DNA from: Actinomycetes bacterium
Lineage (GTDB): Bacteria; Actinomycetota; Actinomycetes; Propionibacteriales; Propionibacteriaceae
Reading direction: 5' to 3'
DNA: 50,173 bases
Assembly: GCA_023392635.1 (NCBI GenBank)
Contig: JAEVYS010000014.1
Coordinates: forward strand, 1-50,173
The notes beneath the pieces were generated by a model that was given only the letters and a program-made list of their open reading frames with translations, searched no databases and was not told the DNA's origin. The position numbers were made by a program, and so were the translations under genes. Below are positions 1 through 7,566 of this stretch, piece after piece (position 1 is the stretch's first letter; each line of letters starts with the position of its first letter).

Positions 1-2
1 GA

Positions 3-1004
3 GCAGGGGGCTTCGTGGTGCAGCGGGCCCGCGACGCCGCGGCCGCGGCGCGGCGTGCGCTCGGGCTGCCGGCACCGGTCTCGCCCGCCCGTCCGCTCCC
101 CGAGGGCGTCCAGGTGCCGGGGGTGAGCCCGTTCATCACCCCCACCGAGGACTTCTACCGGGTGGACATCAGCCTGGTCACGCCGCGCATCGACGCCGCC
201 TCCTGGACCCTCGAGATCGACGGCATGGTGGACCGCCCGCTCACACTGACCTACGACGACCTGCTCGCCCTGCCGCTGGTCGAACGTGACATCACGCTGA
301 CCTGCGTCTCCAACGAGGTCGGTGGCCCGTACGTCAGCACCGGGCGCTGGCTGGGCGTCCTGTTCGCCGAGCTGATCGCCCGGGTCGGGGTGCGGCCGGG
401 CGTCGACCAGGTGTTCTCCTCCTCCCTCGACTCGGGCTACACCTGCTCGACGCCGTTCCAGGCGGTCATCGACGGCCGGGACGCCATGGTCGCGGTCGGC
501 CTGAACGGACGCCCGCTCGCCGACGAGCGTGGGTACCCCGCCCGCATGCTCGTTCCCGGCCTGTTCGGCTTCGTGTCCGCGACGAAGTGGCTGCGCCGGA
601 TCGAGTTCACCACCTACGCAGCCCGCACCGCCTACTGGACCGAGCGCGGCTGGGCGACCGACGCGCCCGTGCTCACCCAGAGCCGCATCGACGTGCCCAG
701 GTCGTTGGGCACGCTGTCGCGGGCGAAGCCGGTGATCGCGGGCGTGGCGTGGGCGCAGCACCGAGGCGTCGCCGCGGTCGAAGTGCGGATCGACGGGGGC
801 GAATGGCGCAAGGCCAGGCTCGCGGCGGACGGCGGCATCGACCTGTGGCGGCAGTGGTCATTCCGGTACGACGGCCCGCCCGGGCTGCACAGCGCCGAGG
901 TGCGCGCCACCGACCTCGACGGCAACACCCAGCCCGAGGCGCGCACCCGCGTCTTCCCCGACGGCGCCCGAGGCTGGCACCAGATCCAGTTCACCGCCGA
1001 ATGA
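3..1004 (+). CDS. Molybdopterin-dependent oxidoreductase, sulfite-oxidase family (5' partial)
   Basis: The reading frame is open to the left window edge, so the true start lies outside; GTG codons at 15 and 18 are internal candidates only. The visible ~330 residues hold a sulfite-oxidase-type molybdopterin domain. The motif TLTCVSNEVGG (about residues 95-105) supplies the cysteine that ligates molybdenum in this family. The last ~100 residues form an Ig-like dimerisation domain (VEVRIDGGEW, then a W-x-QWSF stretch). Many actinobacterial members have several N-terminal membrane helices ahead of this domain; that part would be upstream, which is inference. The electron donor and acceptor cannot be read from sequence. 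It is followed on the same strand by a fasciclin lipoprotein and sigK-rskA, so it may belong to the same envelope or redox stress group. Confidence 0.85.
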   Translation, partial: AGGFVVQRARDAAAAARRALGLPAPVSPARPLPEGVQVPGVSPFITPTEDFYRVDISLVTPRIDAASWTLEIDGMVDRPLTLTYDDLLALPLVERDITLTCVSNEVGGPYVSTGRWLGVLFAELIARVGVRPGVDQVFSSSLDSGYTCSTPFQAVIDGRDAMVAVGLNGRPLADERGYPARMLVPGLFGFVSATKWLRRIEFTTYAARTAYWTERGWATDAPVLTQSRIDVPRSLGTLSRAKPVIAGVAWAQHRGVAAVEVRIDGGEWRKARLAADGGIDLWRQWSFRYDGPPGLHSAEVRATDLDGNTQPEARTRVFPDGARGWHQIQFTAE

Positions 1005-1017
1005 ATCGTCGTCCCCC

Positions 1018-1045
1018 CAATCCGGGGGCGAGGCGGCTCCGAATC
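1018..1045 (+). promoter_or_regulatory. SigK-type promoter upstream of the fasciclin gene
   Basis: CAATCC at 1018-1023 and CGAATC at 1040-1045 are separated by 16 bases. The mycobacterial SigK consensus, from memory, is CCATCC-N16/17-CGAATC, so this is a 5/6 plus 6/6 match. It lies 50 bases before the fasciclin start and the sigK gene is the second gene downstream. Transcription would begin near 1052. Confidence 0.6.
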
Positions 1046-1094
1046 AGGGGTGAGAAGGGCCGAACGGCCTGACCTGACCACGGAAGGAACCGCA

Positions 1095-1760
1095 ATGTTC
1101 GCACGTACCCGGAGCACGAAGCTCGCCGGCCTCGCCGCAGCACTCACCCTCCCCCTGGCGCTCACCGCCTGTGGCGGGATGTCCAGCCCGGCCGGGCAGT
1201 CCACCACCTCCGCGCCGATGAGCAGCTCCCCGATGCCGTCCTCGATGACGCCGACCATGAGCGCGTCCATGGGCGCCGACATGACCCAGCCGTTCGGCTC
1301 CGCGTGCGCCGCCGTCCCGAAGAGCGGCAAGGGCTCGTTCGACGGGATGTCGACCGACCCGGTCGCCACGGCGGCCAGCAACAACCCGCTGCTCAGCACG
1401 CTGGTCACGGCCGTGAAGAAGGCCGGCTTGGTCGACACCCTGAACAACGCCGACGGCATCACGGTGTTCGCGCCGACCAACGACGCCTTCGCCAAGATCG
1501 ACCCGGCCACGCTGAAGAAGGTCCTGGCCGACAAGAAGATGCTCACCGCCATCCTCACCGAGCACGTGGTCGGTGAGCGGCTGTCCCCGGACATGCTCGC
1601 CGGCGAGTTCGACTCGCTCAACCCCAAGCAGAAGGTGATGGTCGCGGGCTCCGGAGAGGAGTTCACGGTGAACGGCAGCGCCAAGGTGCTCTGCGGCAAC
1701 GTCCAGACCGCGAACGCGACGGTCTACATCATCGACACGGTGCTGCTGCCGGCGTCCTGA
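1095..1760 (+). CDS. Fasciclin (FAS1) domain lipoprotein
   Basis: A 221-residue secreted lipoprotein. The ATG at 1095 follows GGAAGGAA at 1082-1089. A basic N-terminus and hydrophobic stretch end in a lipobox, LTAC, with the lipid-bearing Cys near residue 26. A Ser/Met/Pro-rich linker follows. A single FAS1 domain occupies about residues 85-220, with the typical ITVFAPTNDAF (H1) and the C-terminal VYIIDTVLLP (H2) motifs. FAS1 domains mediate adhesion or protein contacts. The closest well-known relatives are the MPT70/MPT83 proteins of mycobacteria, which belong to the SigK regulon. The SigK-like promoter upstream and sigK-rskA downstream support the same control here. An in-frame ATG at 1050 exists but has no good ribosome binding site and would spoil the signal peptide. 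Confidence 0.9.
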   Translation: MFARTRSTKLAGLAAALTLPLALTACGGMSSPAGQSTTSAPMSSSPMPSSMTPTMSASMGADMTQPFGSACAAVPKSGKGSFDGMSTDPVATAASNNPLLSTLVTAVKKAGLVDTLNNADGITVFAPTNDAFAKIDPATLKKVLADKKMLTAILTEHVVGERLSPDMLAGEFDSLNPKQKVMVAGSGEEFTVNGSAKVLCGNVQTANATVYIIDTVLLPAS

Positions 1761-1825
1761 GCCGGTCACCGGCCGGGTACTGGTGGCACATCCACCCGGC
1801 TCGACCACGGAAGGGGACTTCAGGG

Positions 1826-2452
1826 ATGGAGATCTCCGCAGTACCGCCCGGTCCGGGAGGGGGTTCCTCCCGGGCCGGCGCGGTGCCTGCCGGACGCGAC
1901 GCCGAGGCCGCCCGCCTGGCCGAGCTGGTGGCCCGGTCGTCCCGGGGCCACGAGGACGCGTTCGGCGAGCTCTACGACCTGACGTCATCGCGGGTCTACG
2001 GGATCGCCCTGAGGGTGCTCCGCTCGCCCGACCATGCCGCGGAAGTCACCCAGGAGGTGTTCGTGGACGTGTGGCGCCAGTCCGCCCGGTACGCCCCCGA
2101 CAAGGGCAGCGTCCTGGCCTGGATGACGACGATGGCCCACCGCAGGGCGGTCGACCGCGTGCGGTCGGTGACCAGCGAGGTCGCCCGCGACGAGCGGGAC
2201 GCCGCCCTCGGCGCCGACCGTGAGGTGGACGCGGTCTGGGCGGACGTGGAACAGAAGCTGGACGTGGAGCGCGTCCGCAGGGGCATGGAGTCGCTCACCG
2301 AGATCCAGCGCGAGGCGATCGGCCTGGCCTACTTCGGCGGCTACACCCAGACCCAGGTGGCGTCGCTGTTGCGGCTGCCGCTCGGTACGGTGAAGACGCG
2401 CATCCGCGACGGCCTGATCGGCCTTCGAGACGCATTGGGGGTGGAGGCATGA
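1826..2452 (+). CDS. sigK: ECF sigma factor, SigK type
   Basis: A 208-residue group 4 sigma factor. Sigma region 2 spans about 45-112, with DHAAEVTQEVFVDVW (region 2.2) followed by the -10-binding helix ending RRAVDRVRS. Region 4 spans about 150-202, with the recognition helix around YTQTQVASLLRLPLGTVKTR. The subtype call rests on the RskA-type partner, the fasciclin neighbour and the SigK-like promoter. Its stop overlaps the anti-sigma start by four bases (ATGA), so the pair is translationally coupled. The first ~30 residues are Gly/Pro-rich and unstructured. A GGAAGGGGAC Shine-Dalgarno precedes the ATG at 1826. Confidence 0.9.
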   Translation: MEISAVPPGPGGGSSRAGAVPAGRDAEAARLAELVARSSRGHEDAFGELYDLTSSRVYGIALRVLRSPDHAAEVTQEVFVDVWRQSARYAPDKGSVLAWMTTMAHRRAVDRVRSVTSEVARDERDAALGADREVDAVWADVEQKLDVERVRRGMESLTEIQREAIGLAYFGGYTQTQVASLLRLPLGTVKTRIRDGLIGLRDALGVEA

Positions 2453-3234
2453 GTGACAGCCACGCCGCGGTCGGCGCGTACGTCGTGCACGCGCTCGGCC
2501 CCGAGGAACGCGCCGAGTTCGAGGCCCACCTGGCCGAGTGCGAGACCTGCCGGCGCGAGGTGGCCGAGTTCCGCGAGACGACCGGCGAGCTCTCCGTCCT
2601 GTCGAGCGCGGCGCCGCCGCCCGAGCTCAAGGGTTCGGTGATGCGCGCGATCGCCGGAGTGCGCGTCCTGCCGCCCGAGCCGGAGGCCGCCCCTGCCGCC
2701 GGAGCTGGGAGCACGCTTCCTGCACCCTCGGGCACGGCTGCGGCGGGCGACGAACTGGCGCTGCACCGCGCACGCCGGGCGAACCGTGTGCTCACCCTTG
2801 CGGTCGCGGCGGTGACCGTCGTCGCGCTCGTGCTGGGCGGTTGGGCGATCTCGCTGAGTCAGCGGCAGCCGCCGGTGGCTGCGGCGTCGGCCGAGACCCA
2901 GCTGCTGCAGGCGCCCGACCTGCGGAGCTACACGGTGGCCCTGAAGGGCGGGGGGACGGCGACGTTCCTCGTCTCCCGCGGGCTCAACCGGGCCCTGCTC
3001 TCCGGAAGCGACCTCCCCGAACCCGGGGCGGGCCGCACCTACCAGCTGTGGACGCTCGCGGGCCCGCTCTCCGCGCCGACGCGGGTCACCCCGGACGCGC
3101 TCGTGACCGGCGGGGGGTCGGCCAAGCAGTGGTTCACCGGCCCGGTGGCGACCTCGGACGCGGTGGCGATCAGCATCGAGCCGGCCGGGGGAGCGACCGC
3201 CCCGTCCGACATCCTGGGAGTGACCGGCCTGTGA
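2449..3234 (+). CDS. rskA: Anti-sigma-K factor RskA
   Basis: A 261-residue single-pass membrane anti-sigma factor. The N-terminal ~65 residues form the sigma-binding domain with a zinc-associated motif H27-x3-C31-x2-C34. A variable Ala/Pro-rich cytoplasmic linker leads to a membrane helix at about 113-135 (VLTLAVAAVTVVALVLGGW). The extracytoplasmic C-terminal part (about 150-261, with RTYQLWTLAGP) matches the RskA C-terminal domain. It should hold SigK inactive until intramembrane proteolysis releases it; that mechanism is known from mycobacteria and inferred here. It overlaps sigK by ATGA. A palindromic repeat follows the stop. Confidence 0.9.
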   Translation: MSDSHAAVGAYVVHALGPEERAEFEAHLAECETCRREVAEFRETTGELSVLSSAAPPPELKGSVMRAIAGVRVLPPEPEAAPAAGAGSTLPAPSGTAAAGDELALHRARRANRVLTLAVAAVTVVALVLGGWAISLSQRQPPVAAASAETQLLQAPDLRSYTVALKGGGTATFLVSRGLNRALLSGSDLPEPGAGRTYQLWTLAGPLSAPTRVTPDALVTGGGSAKQWFTGPVATSDAVAISIEPAGGATAPSDILGVTGL

Positions 3235-3261
3235 CGGCCACCCGGCCGCGTCCCCCTCGCC

Positions 3262-3327
3262 AGCCGCCCCCGAAGTTCACAGCCGCCCCCGACATTTCGC
3301 GGGCGTTTGTGAGTATCGGGGGCGGCT
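3262..3327. repeat. Palindromic intergenic repeat with three copies of a 12-mer
   Basis: The 12-mer AGCCGCCCCCGA occurs at 3262-3273 and 3281-3292, and its reverse complement TCGGGGGCGGCT at 3316-3327. The second and third copies form a 12-bp stem with a 23-base loop. It lies between the convergent ends of rskA and glnA and could act as a terminator. The mixed direct and inverted arrangement also suits a dispersed extragenic repeat. Confidence 0.6.
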
Positions 3328-3387
3328 GCGAGGGGGGCCGCGAAGGACGAGTCCCGCGCACCTGGCGGAGGGCACGCGGAGCAGCAC

Positions 3388-3417
3388 AACGGCCCGGAGC
3401 CGGAGCTCCGGGCCGTT
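3388..3417 (-). terminator. Terminator hairpin after glnA
   Basis: A perfect 12-bp stem (AACGGCCCGGAG at 3388-3399 with its complement at 3406-3417) and a six-base loop start about 28 bases past the glnA stop. The T-tail is weak, as is common in high-GC actinomycetes. Confidence 0.65.
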
Positions 3418-3445
3418 GGTTGCCCGTTCGGCGATCGCCGGACGA

Positions 3446-4876
3446 TCACATGTCGAAGTACATCTCGAACTCGTGCGGGTGCGGACGGAGCCGGATGGCG
3501 TCGATGTCGGCACGCTTCATGTCGATCCAGGTCTCGATCAGGTCCGGGGTGAACACGTCGCCGGCGAGCAGGTACTCGTGGTCGCTCTCCAGCTTGTCCA
3601 GGACGCCACCGAGGTCGGCCGGGACGGTGGGAACCAGCGCGTGCTCCTCCGGGGGCAGCTCGTAGAGGTCCTTGTCGACCGGCGCGAGCGGCTCGATCTT
3701 GTTCTGGATGCCGTCGAGGCCGGCCAGCAGGCACGCGGCGAACGCCAGGTACGGGTTGGACGACGGGTCGGGGCAGCGGAACTCGAGGCGCTTGGCCTTC
3801 GGGTTGGAGCCGGTGATCGGGATGCGGATGCAGGCCGAGCGGTTACGGGCCGAGTACACCAGGTTGGTGGGGGCCTCGAAGCCGGGCACCAGGCGGTGGT
3901 AGGAGTTCACCGTCGGGTTGGTGAACGCCAGCAGCGACGGGGCGTGCTTGAGCAGGCCGCCGATGTACCAGCGGGCGAGGTCGGACAGGCCGCCGTAGCC
4001 GGCCTCGTCGTAGAACAGCGGCTCGCCGCCCTTCCACAGCGACTGGTGCACGTGCATGCCCGAGCCGTTGTCGCCGAAGATCGGCTTCGGCATGAAGGTG
4101 ACGGTCTTGCCCGCCTGCCACGCGGTGTTCTTGATGATGTACTTGAACTTCATCACGTCGTCCGCGGCGTGCAGCATCGTGTTGAACTTGTAGTTGATCT
4201 CGGCCTGGCCGGCGGTGCCCACTTCGTGGTGCGCGCGCTCGACCTCGAGGCCGACGTTCTCCAGGTTGCGCACCATGTCGTCGCGCAGGTCGGTGAAGTG
4301 GTCCATCGGGGCCACCGGGAAGTAGCCGCCCTTGTACTTGACCTTGTAGCCGCGGTTCGGGCGACCGTCGGAGTCGTTCTCCGCACCGGTGTTCCAGGCG
4401 CCGGCCTCGGAGTCGATGTAGTAGTAGGACGAGTTCTGCTTGGTCTCGAACCGGGCGGAGTCGAAGATGTAGAACTCGGCCTCGGGAGCGAAGAACGCGG
4501 TGTCGCCGATACCGGACGCGGCGAGGTAGTTCTCGGCCTTCCGGGCGATGTTGCGCGGGTCGCGGCTGTAGGGCTCCTTGGTGAGCGGGTCGTGGACGAA
4601 GAAGCTCACGGCCAGGGTCTTCGAGCGGCGGAACGGGTCGATGAAGGCGGTGGTGGGGTCCGGCAGGAGCGCCATGTCGGACTCGTGGATCTTCTGGAAG
4701 CCACGGATCGAGGAGCCGTCGAACGCCAGGCCGTTCTCGAACACGTCCGGGCCGAAGGAGCCGGCGGGCACGGTGAAGTGCTGCATCACGCCGGGGAGAT
4801 CGCAGAAGCGGATGTCGACGGTCTCGACACCCTCGTCCTTGATGAAGGCCAACAGGTCGTCGGCGCCTTGGAACAT
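3446..4876 (-). CDS. glnA: Glutamine synthetase, type I
   Basis: A 476-residue cytoplasmic enzyme that makes glutamine from glutamate, ammonia and ATP, the main ammonium assimilation step. It starts MFQGADDLLAFIKDEG behind a GGAGG Shine-Dalgarno. Visible signatures are DGSSIRGFQ, the active-site segment FAPEAEFYIFD, NGSGMHVHQS (ATP/ammonium region) and the NPYLAF segment. The stretch KDLYELPPEE carries the tyrosine adenylylated by GlnE in the GSI-beta group, so post-translational control is likely. A GlnR-like operator lies 52 bases upstream, and an RDD-family gene is divergent, a gene pairing also seen around mycobacterial glnA1. Length and motifs are intact. Confidence 0.97.
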   Translation of the reverse strand: MFQGADDLLAFIKDEGVETVDIRFCDLPGVMQHFTVPAGSFGPDVFENGLAFDGSSIRGFQKIHESDMALLPDPTTAFIDPFRRSKTLAVSFFVHDPLTKEPYSRDPRNIARKAENYLAASGIGDTAFFAPEAEFYIFDSARFETKQNSSYYYIDSEAGAWNTGAENDSDGRPNRGYKVKYKGGYFPVAPMDHFTDLRDDMVRNLENVGLEVERAHHEVGTAGQAEINYKFNTMLHAADDVMKFKYIIKNTAWQAGKTVTFMPKPIFGDNGSGMHVHQSLWKGGEPLFYDEAGYGGLSDLARWYIGGLLKHAPSLLAFTNPTVNSYHRLVPGFEAPTNLVYSARNRSACIRIPITGSNPKAKRLEFRCPDPSSNPYLAFAACLLAGLDGIQNKIEPLAPVDKDLYELPPEEHALVPTVPADLGGVLDKLESDHEYLLAGDVFTPDLIETWIDMKRADIDAIRLRPHPHEFEMYFDM

Positions 4877-4927
4877 CTTGCCTCCACACGTAGGGGGATT
4901 GAACGAAGCAAACGCTAGGCACAACCG

Positions 4928-4965
4928 GTAACCGGCGAGTTGCGCCTTTGTTTCAGCCCGGTAAC
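4928..4965 (-). promoter_or_regulatory. GlnR-like operator upstream of glnA
   Basis: Read on the minus strand, four 5-mers are spaced by exactly 6 bases: GTTAC (4965-4961), GAAAC (4954-4950), GCAAC (4943-4939) and GTTAC (4932-4928). The actinobacterial GlnR consensus is gTnAC-n6-GaAAC, often doubled. The first pair is a perfect match; the second pair is degenerate. It is 52 bases from the glnA start and could also affect the divergent gene at 5063. Confidence 0.75.
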
Positions 4966-5062
4966 ACGCTGAACCACGCCCCCCGGACGCGGCAGAGCGG
5001 ACGTACGGAAGATCCGCCGGCGCGGGCCGGACCCGCCGTCTCGAGCCGGTTAAGCTCGCGGC

Positions 5063-5488
5063 ATGACCGAGGACGAGGTGGACTCCTATCCGGGCTCGAC
5101 GCTCGGTCTTCCGGAGAGCGGACGCGGCTCTCTGGCGTCCTGGTTCTCCCGGATCGCCGCCCTCATCCTCGACTGGGGCGCCTGCATGATCGTCGCCGTG
5201 CTGCTGTTCGGCACCGGCGTGCTGCGCGACGGGGGCTGGCGGGCGTGGATGGTGCTCGCGACCTACTTCGTGCAGAGCGCCGTGCTCACCGCGCTGACCG
5301 GCAGCAGCTTCGGCCAGCTGCTCGCGCGGATCGTCATCGTCCGGCTGGACGGGCAGCAACTCGGGTGGGGGAGGGCGATCGCGCGTGCCGCGATGATCAG
5401 CCTCGTGCTGCCGACCGTCGTGATCGGGGCCGAAAGACGCGCCCTCAACGACCTCGTCCTGGGCACTGCCGTAGTCAATCGGCGTTGA
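5063..5488 (+). CDS. RDD family membrane protein
   Basis: A 141-residue integral membrane protein. The Arg-Asp-Asp-like pattern of the family is seen in WFSRIAALILDWGACMIVA (residues ~27-45), with R and D in the first membrane helix. Further helices lie around 65-85 (MVLATYFVQSAVLTALTG) and 110-125. The GQLLARIVIVRLDGQQ segment between helices is typical of RDD proteins. Biochemical function is not defined; some RDD proteins have been linked to ion transport. It sits divergently from glnA across a 186-base gap that carries the GlnR-like box. ATG at 5063 is the only sensible start. Confidence 0.85.
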   Translation: MTEDEVDSYPGSTLGLPESGRGSLASWFSRIAALILDWGACMIVAVLLFGTGVLRDGGWRAWMVLATYFVQSAVLTALTGSSFGQLLARIVIVRLDGQQLGWGRAIARAAMISLVLPTVVIGAERRALNDLVLGTAVVNRR

Positions 5489-5538
5489 TCGTCGAGATTG
5501 CTCTTCGGTAACGAACTGGGCCACAGCGCAATACCGCG

Positions 5539-5567
5539 TTGCTCATGATGTGGCTCACGGGTACTTT
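5539..5567 (+). promoter_or_regulatory. Candidate promoter for the peptide ABC operon
   Basis: TTGCTC (5539-5544) and TACTTT (5562-5567) are 17 bases apart in a locally A/T-richer stretch, about 75 bases before the binding-protein start. The hexamers are only moderate matches to the housekeeping consensus. Confidence 0.35.
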
Positions 5568-5640
5568 TGTCGAAGCTCACCACGTTTCGGCGCGGCGTGA
5601 CCCGTTGCTGCCGGGCGTCTATCTACTGGAGGAAAGTACA

Positions 5641-7452
5641 TTGCGTACCAAGAAGCTGCTCGCAGCCGCTGCGGGCGTGATTGCCACGGGGTTGGCGATC
5701 ACGGCATGCACGCCGGCGCCGCAGGCCACCCAGACCAACATCTCGACGGCGTCCGTCGCGACGGTTGCGTGGAACCAGGCGTTCTACTCGTACAACAACT
5801 ACACGTCGTTCGGTAACGCCACCGCGAACACGAACATCATCTACATGACGAACGACAGCTTCAACTACTACGACCACGACCTGAAGCTGGTCCAGAACAA
5901 GTCGATGGGCTCCTACGAGAAGGTCTCCGACTCCCCGCTGACGATCAAGCAGACCATCGCCGACACCGCGACCTGGTCGGACGGCACCCCGGTCTCCGCC
6001 GCTGACCTGATCCTGGCCTACGGCGCCCAGAGCGGTGCGTTCAACAACTACGACGCGAAGCTGAACGAGGACACCGGTGACGTCGCCAAGGCGAACTCCG
6101 GCAACAACGTCTTCTTCAACTCCTCCAACACCGGTTGGACCCTGATCAAGGACTTCCCGACCGTCGAGGGCAAGTCGGTGACCTACACCTACTCCAAGCC
6201 GTTCGTCGACTGGGAGATCGACCTGATGAACCCGGGCGTCGCCGCGCACGTCGTGGGCAAGCGCGCCCTCGGCATCGACGACCCGACCCAGGCTGCCCAG
6301 GCCGTCCTCGACGCGTTCAAGAACAAGGACAACGCGAAGCTGGCCAAGATCTCCAACGTCTGGAACTCGGACTTCAACTTCAAGACGATGCCTTCGGACA
6401 AGAGCCTCGTCGTCGGCACCGGCCCCTACACGATCACCGACCTCAACGAGCAGTTCGTGACCGTGAGCAAGAACCCGAACTACAAGGGTGAGCACAAGCC
6501 GACGATCGACACCATCACCACCCGCATCATCGGCGACCCGCAGGCGTCCGTCCAGGCCCTGCAGAACGGTGAGGTGCTCGCCACCCAGCCGCAGGCCACC
6601 GCTGACATCCTCAAGCAGCTCCAGGCGCTGCAGGGCGTGACCGTCCTCAACGAGACCGGCGGCACCTACGAGCACGTCGACATGGCCCAGAACAACAAGG
6701 GCCCGTTCGACCCGGCCAGCTACGGCGGCGACGCCAACAAGGCCAAGCTCGTCCGTCAGGCCTGGCTGCAGACGATCCCGCGCCAGAAGATCATCGACAC
6801 GATCATCAAGCCGCTGAACCCCAACGCAGCGATCCGTAACTCCTTCATGGTCGTTCCGGGCAGCCCGATGTACGACGGTGCCGCGGCTGCGGGCGGCATG
6901 GAGGCGACCTTCGGTGGCGGCGACAACACCGACAAGGCCAAGGCTCTCCTGTCCCAGGCCGGCGTCACCTCGCCGACCGTCCGCTTCCTGTACGACAACA
7001 CCAACACCCGTCGTGTGCAGGAGTTCCAGCTGATCAAGGAGTCCGCCGAGAAGGCCGGCTTCAAGGTCGTCGACGCCGGCAACAAGGACTGGGGCAGCCT
7101 GCTGCAGGCCACCTCGAAGTACGACTCCTGCCTCTTCGGCTGGCAGTCCGTGACCACCGGCTTCGCCGAGGCCGACCCCAACTACCGCACGAAGGGCATC
7201 AACAACTTCTACGGTTACTCCAGCAAGACGGTTGACGGCCTGCTCGACGAGCTCCTCGTGGCCACCGACCAGTCCAAGCAGCAGGAACTCGTCAACCAGA
7301 TCGAGAAGAACCTGGTCGACGACGCCTTCAGCATCACCATCTTCCAGTTCCCGCAGCCGACGGGCGTCAGCAACAAGCTCCAGAACCTGAGCTCGATCTC
7401 GCTGTCCCCGACGTTCTACTGGAACTTCTGGGAGTGGAAGCTCGCGGCCTGA
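5641..7452 (+). CDS. ABC transporter substrate-binding lipoprotein, family 5 (oligopeptide type)
   Basis: A 603-residue extracellular solute-binding protein of the OppA/DppA class. The start is taken as TTG at 5641 because GGAGGAAAG lies just upstream (5628-5636) and the product then begins with a proper lipoprotein signal, MRTKKLLAAAAGVIATG through the lipobox ITAC (Cys 23). Family 5 features include the WSDGTPVSAADLILAYGA segment (about 112-130) and the repeated docking regions for peptide backbone. It heads an operon with two permeases and a fused ATPase. A strong hairpin after the stop probably keeps this transcript more abundant than the rest. Peptide uptake is the default family inference; related proteins bind nickel, sugars or opines. 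Confidence 0.9.
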   Translation: MRTKKLLAAAAGVIATGLAITACTPAPQATQTNISTASVATVAWNQAFYSYNNYTSFGNATANTNIIYMTNDSFNYYDHDLKLVQNKSMGSYEKVSDSPLTIKQTIADTATWSDGTPVSAADLILAYGAQSGAFNNYDAKLNEDTGDVAKANSGNNVFFNSSNTGWTLIKDFPTVEGKSVTYTYSKPFVDWEIDLMNPGVAAHVVGKRALGIDDPTQAAQAVLDAFKNKDNAKLAKISNVWNSDFNFKTMPSDKSLVVGTGPYTITDLNEQFVTVSKNPNYKGEHKPTIDTITTRIIGDPQASVQALQNGEVLATQPQATADILKQLQALQGVTVLNETGGTYEHVDMAQNNKGPFDPASYGGDANKAKLVRQAWLQTIPRQKIIDTIIKPLNPNAAIRNSFMVVPGSPMYDGAAAAGGMEATFGGGDNTDKAKALLSQAGVTSPTVRFLYDNTNTRRVQEFQLIKESAEKAGFKVVDAGNKDWGSLLQATSKYDSCLFGWQSVTTGFAEADPNYRTKGINNFYGYSSKTVDGLLDELLVATDQSKQQELVNQIEKNLVDDAFSITIFQFPQPTGVSNKLQNLSSISLSPTFYWNFWEWKLAA

Positions 7453-7471
7453 GCCGACGCACAGAACCGCA

Positions 7472-7507
7472 CCAGTGGGGCGCCAGGTTCGCCTGGCGCC
7501 CCACTGG
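7472..7507 (+). terminator. Strong hairpin between binding protein and permease genes
   Basis: A perfect 16-bp stem (7472-7487 with 7492-7507) closes a TTCG tetraloop. It lies between the binding-protein stop and the permease start inside the operon, without a T-run. It may act as a partial terminator or as a 3' mRNA stabiliser. Confidence 0.8.
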
Positions 7508-7566
7508 CACGTTTCCGGGCAGCGGTCCTGCTCCGCTACCCTCTAGCCCGTGACTGAAGGTGTTCG

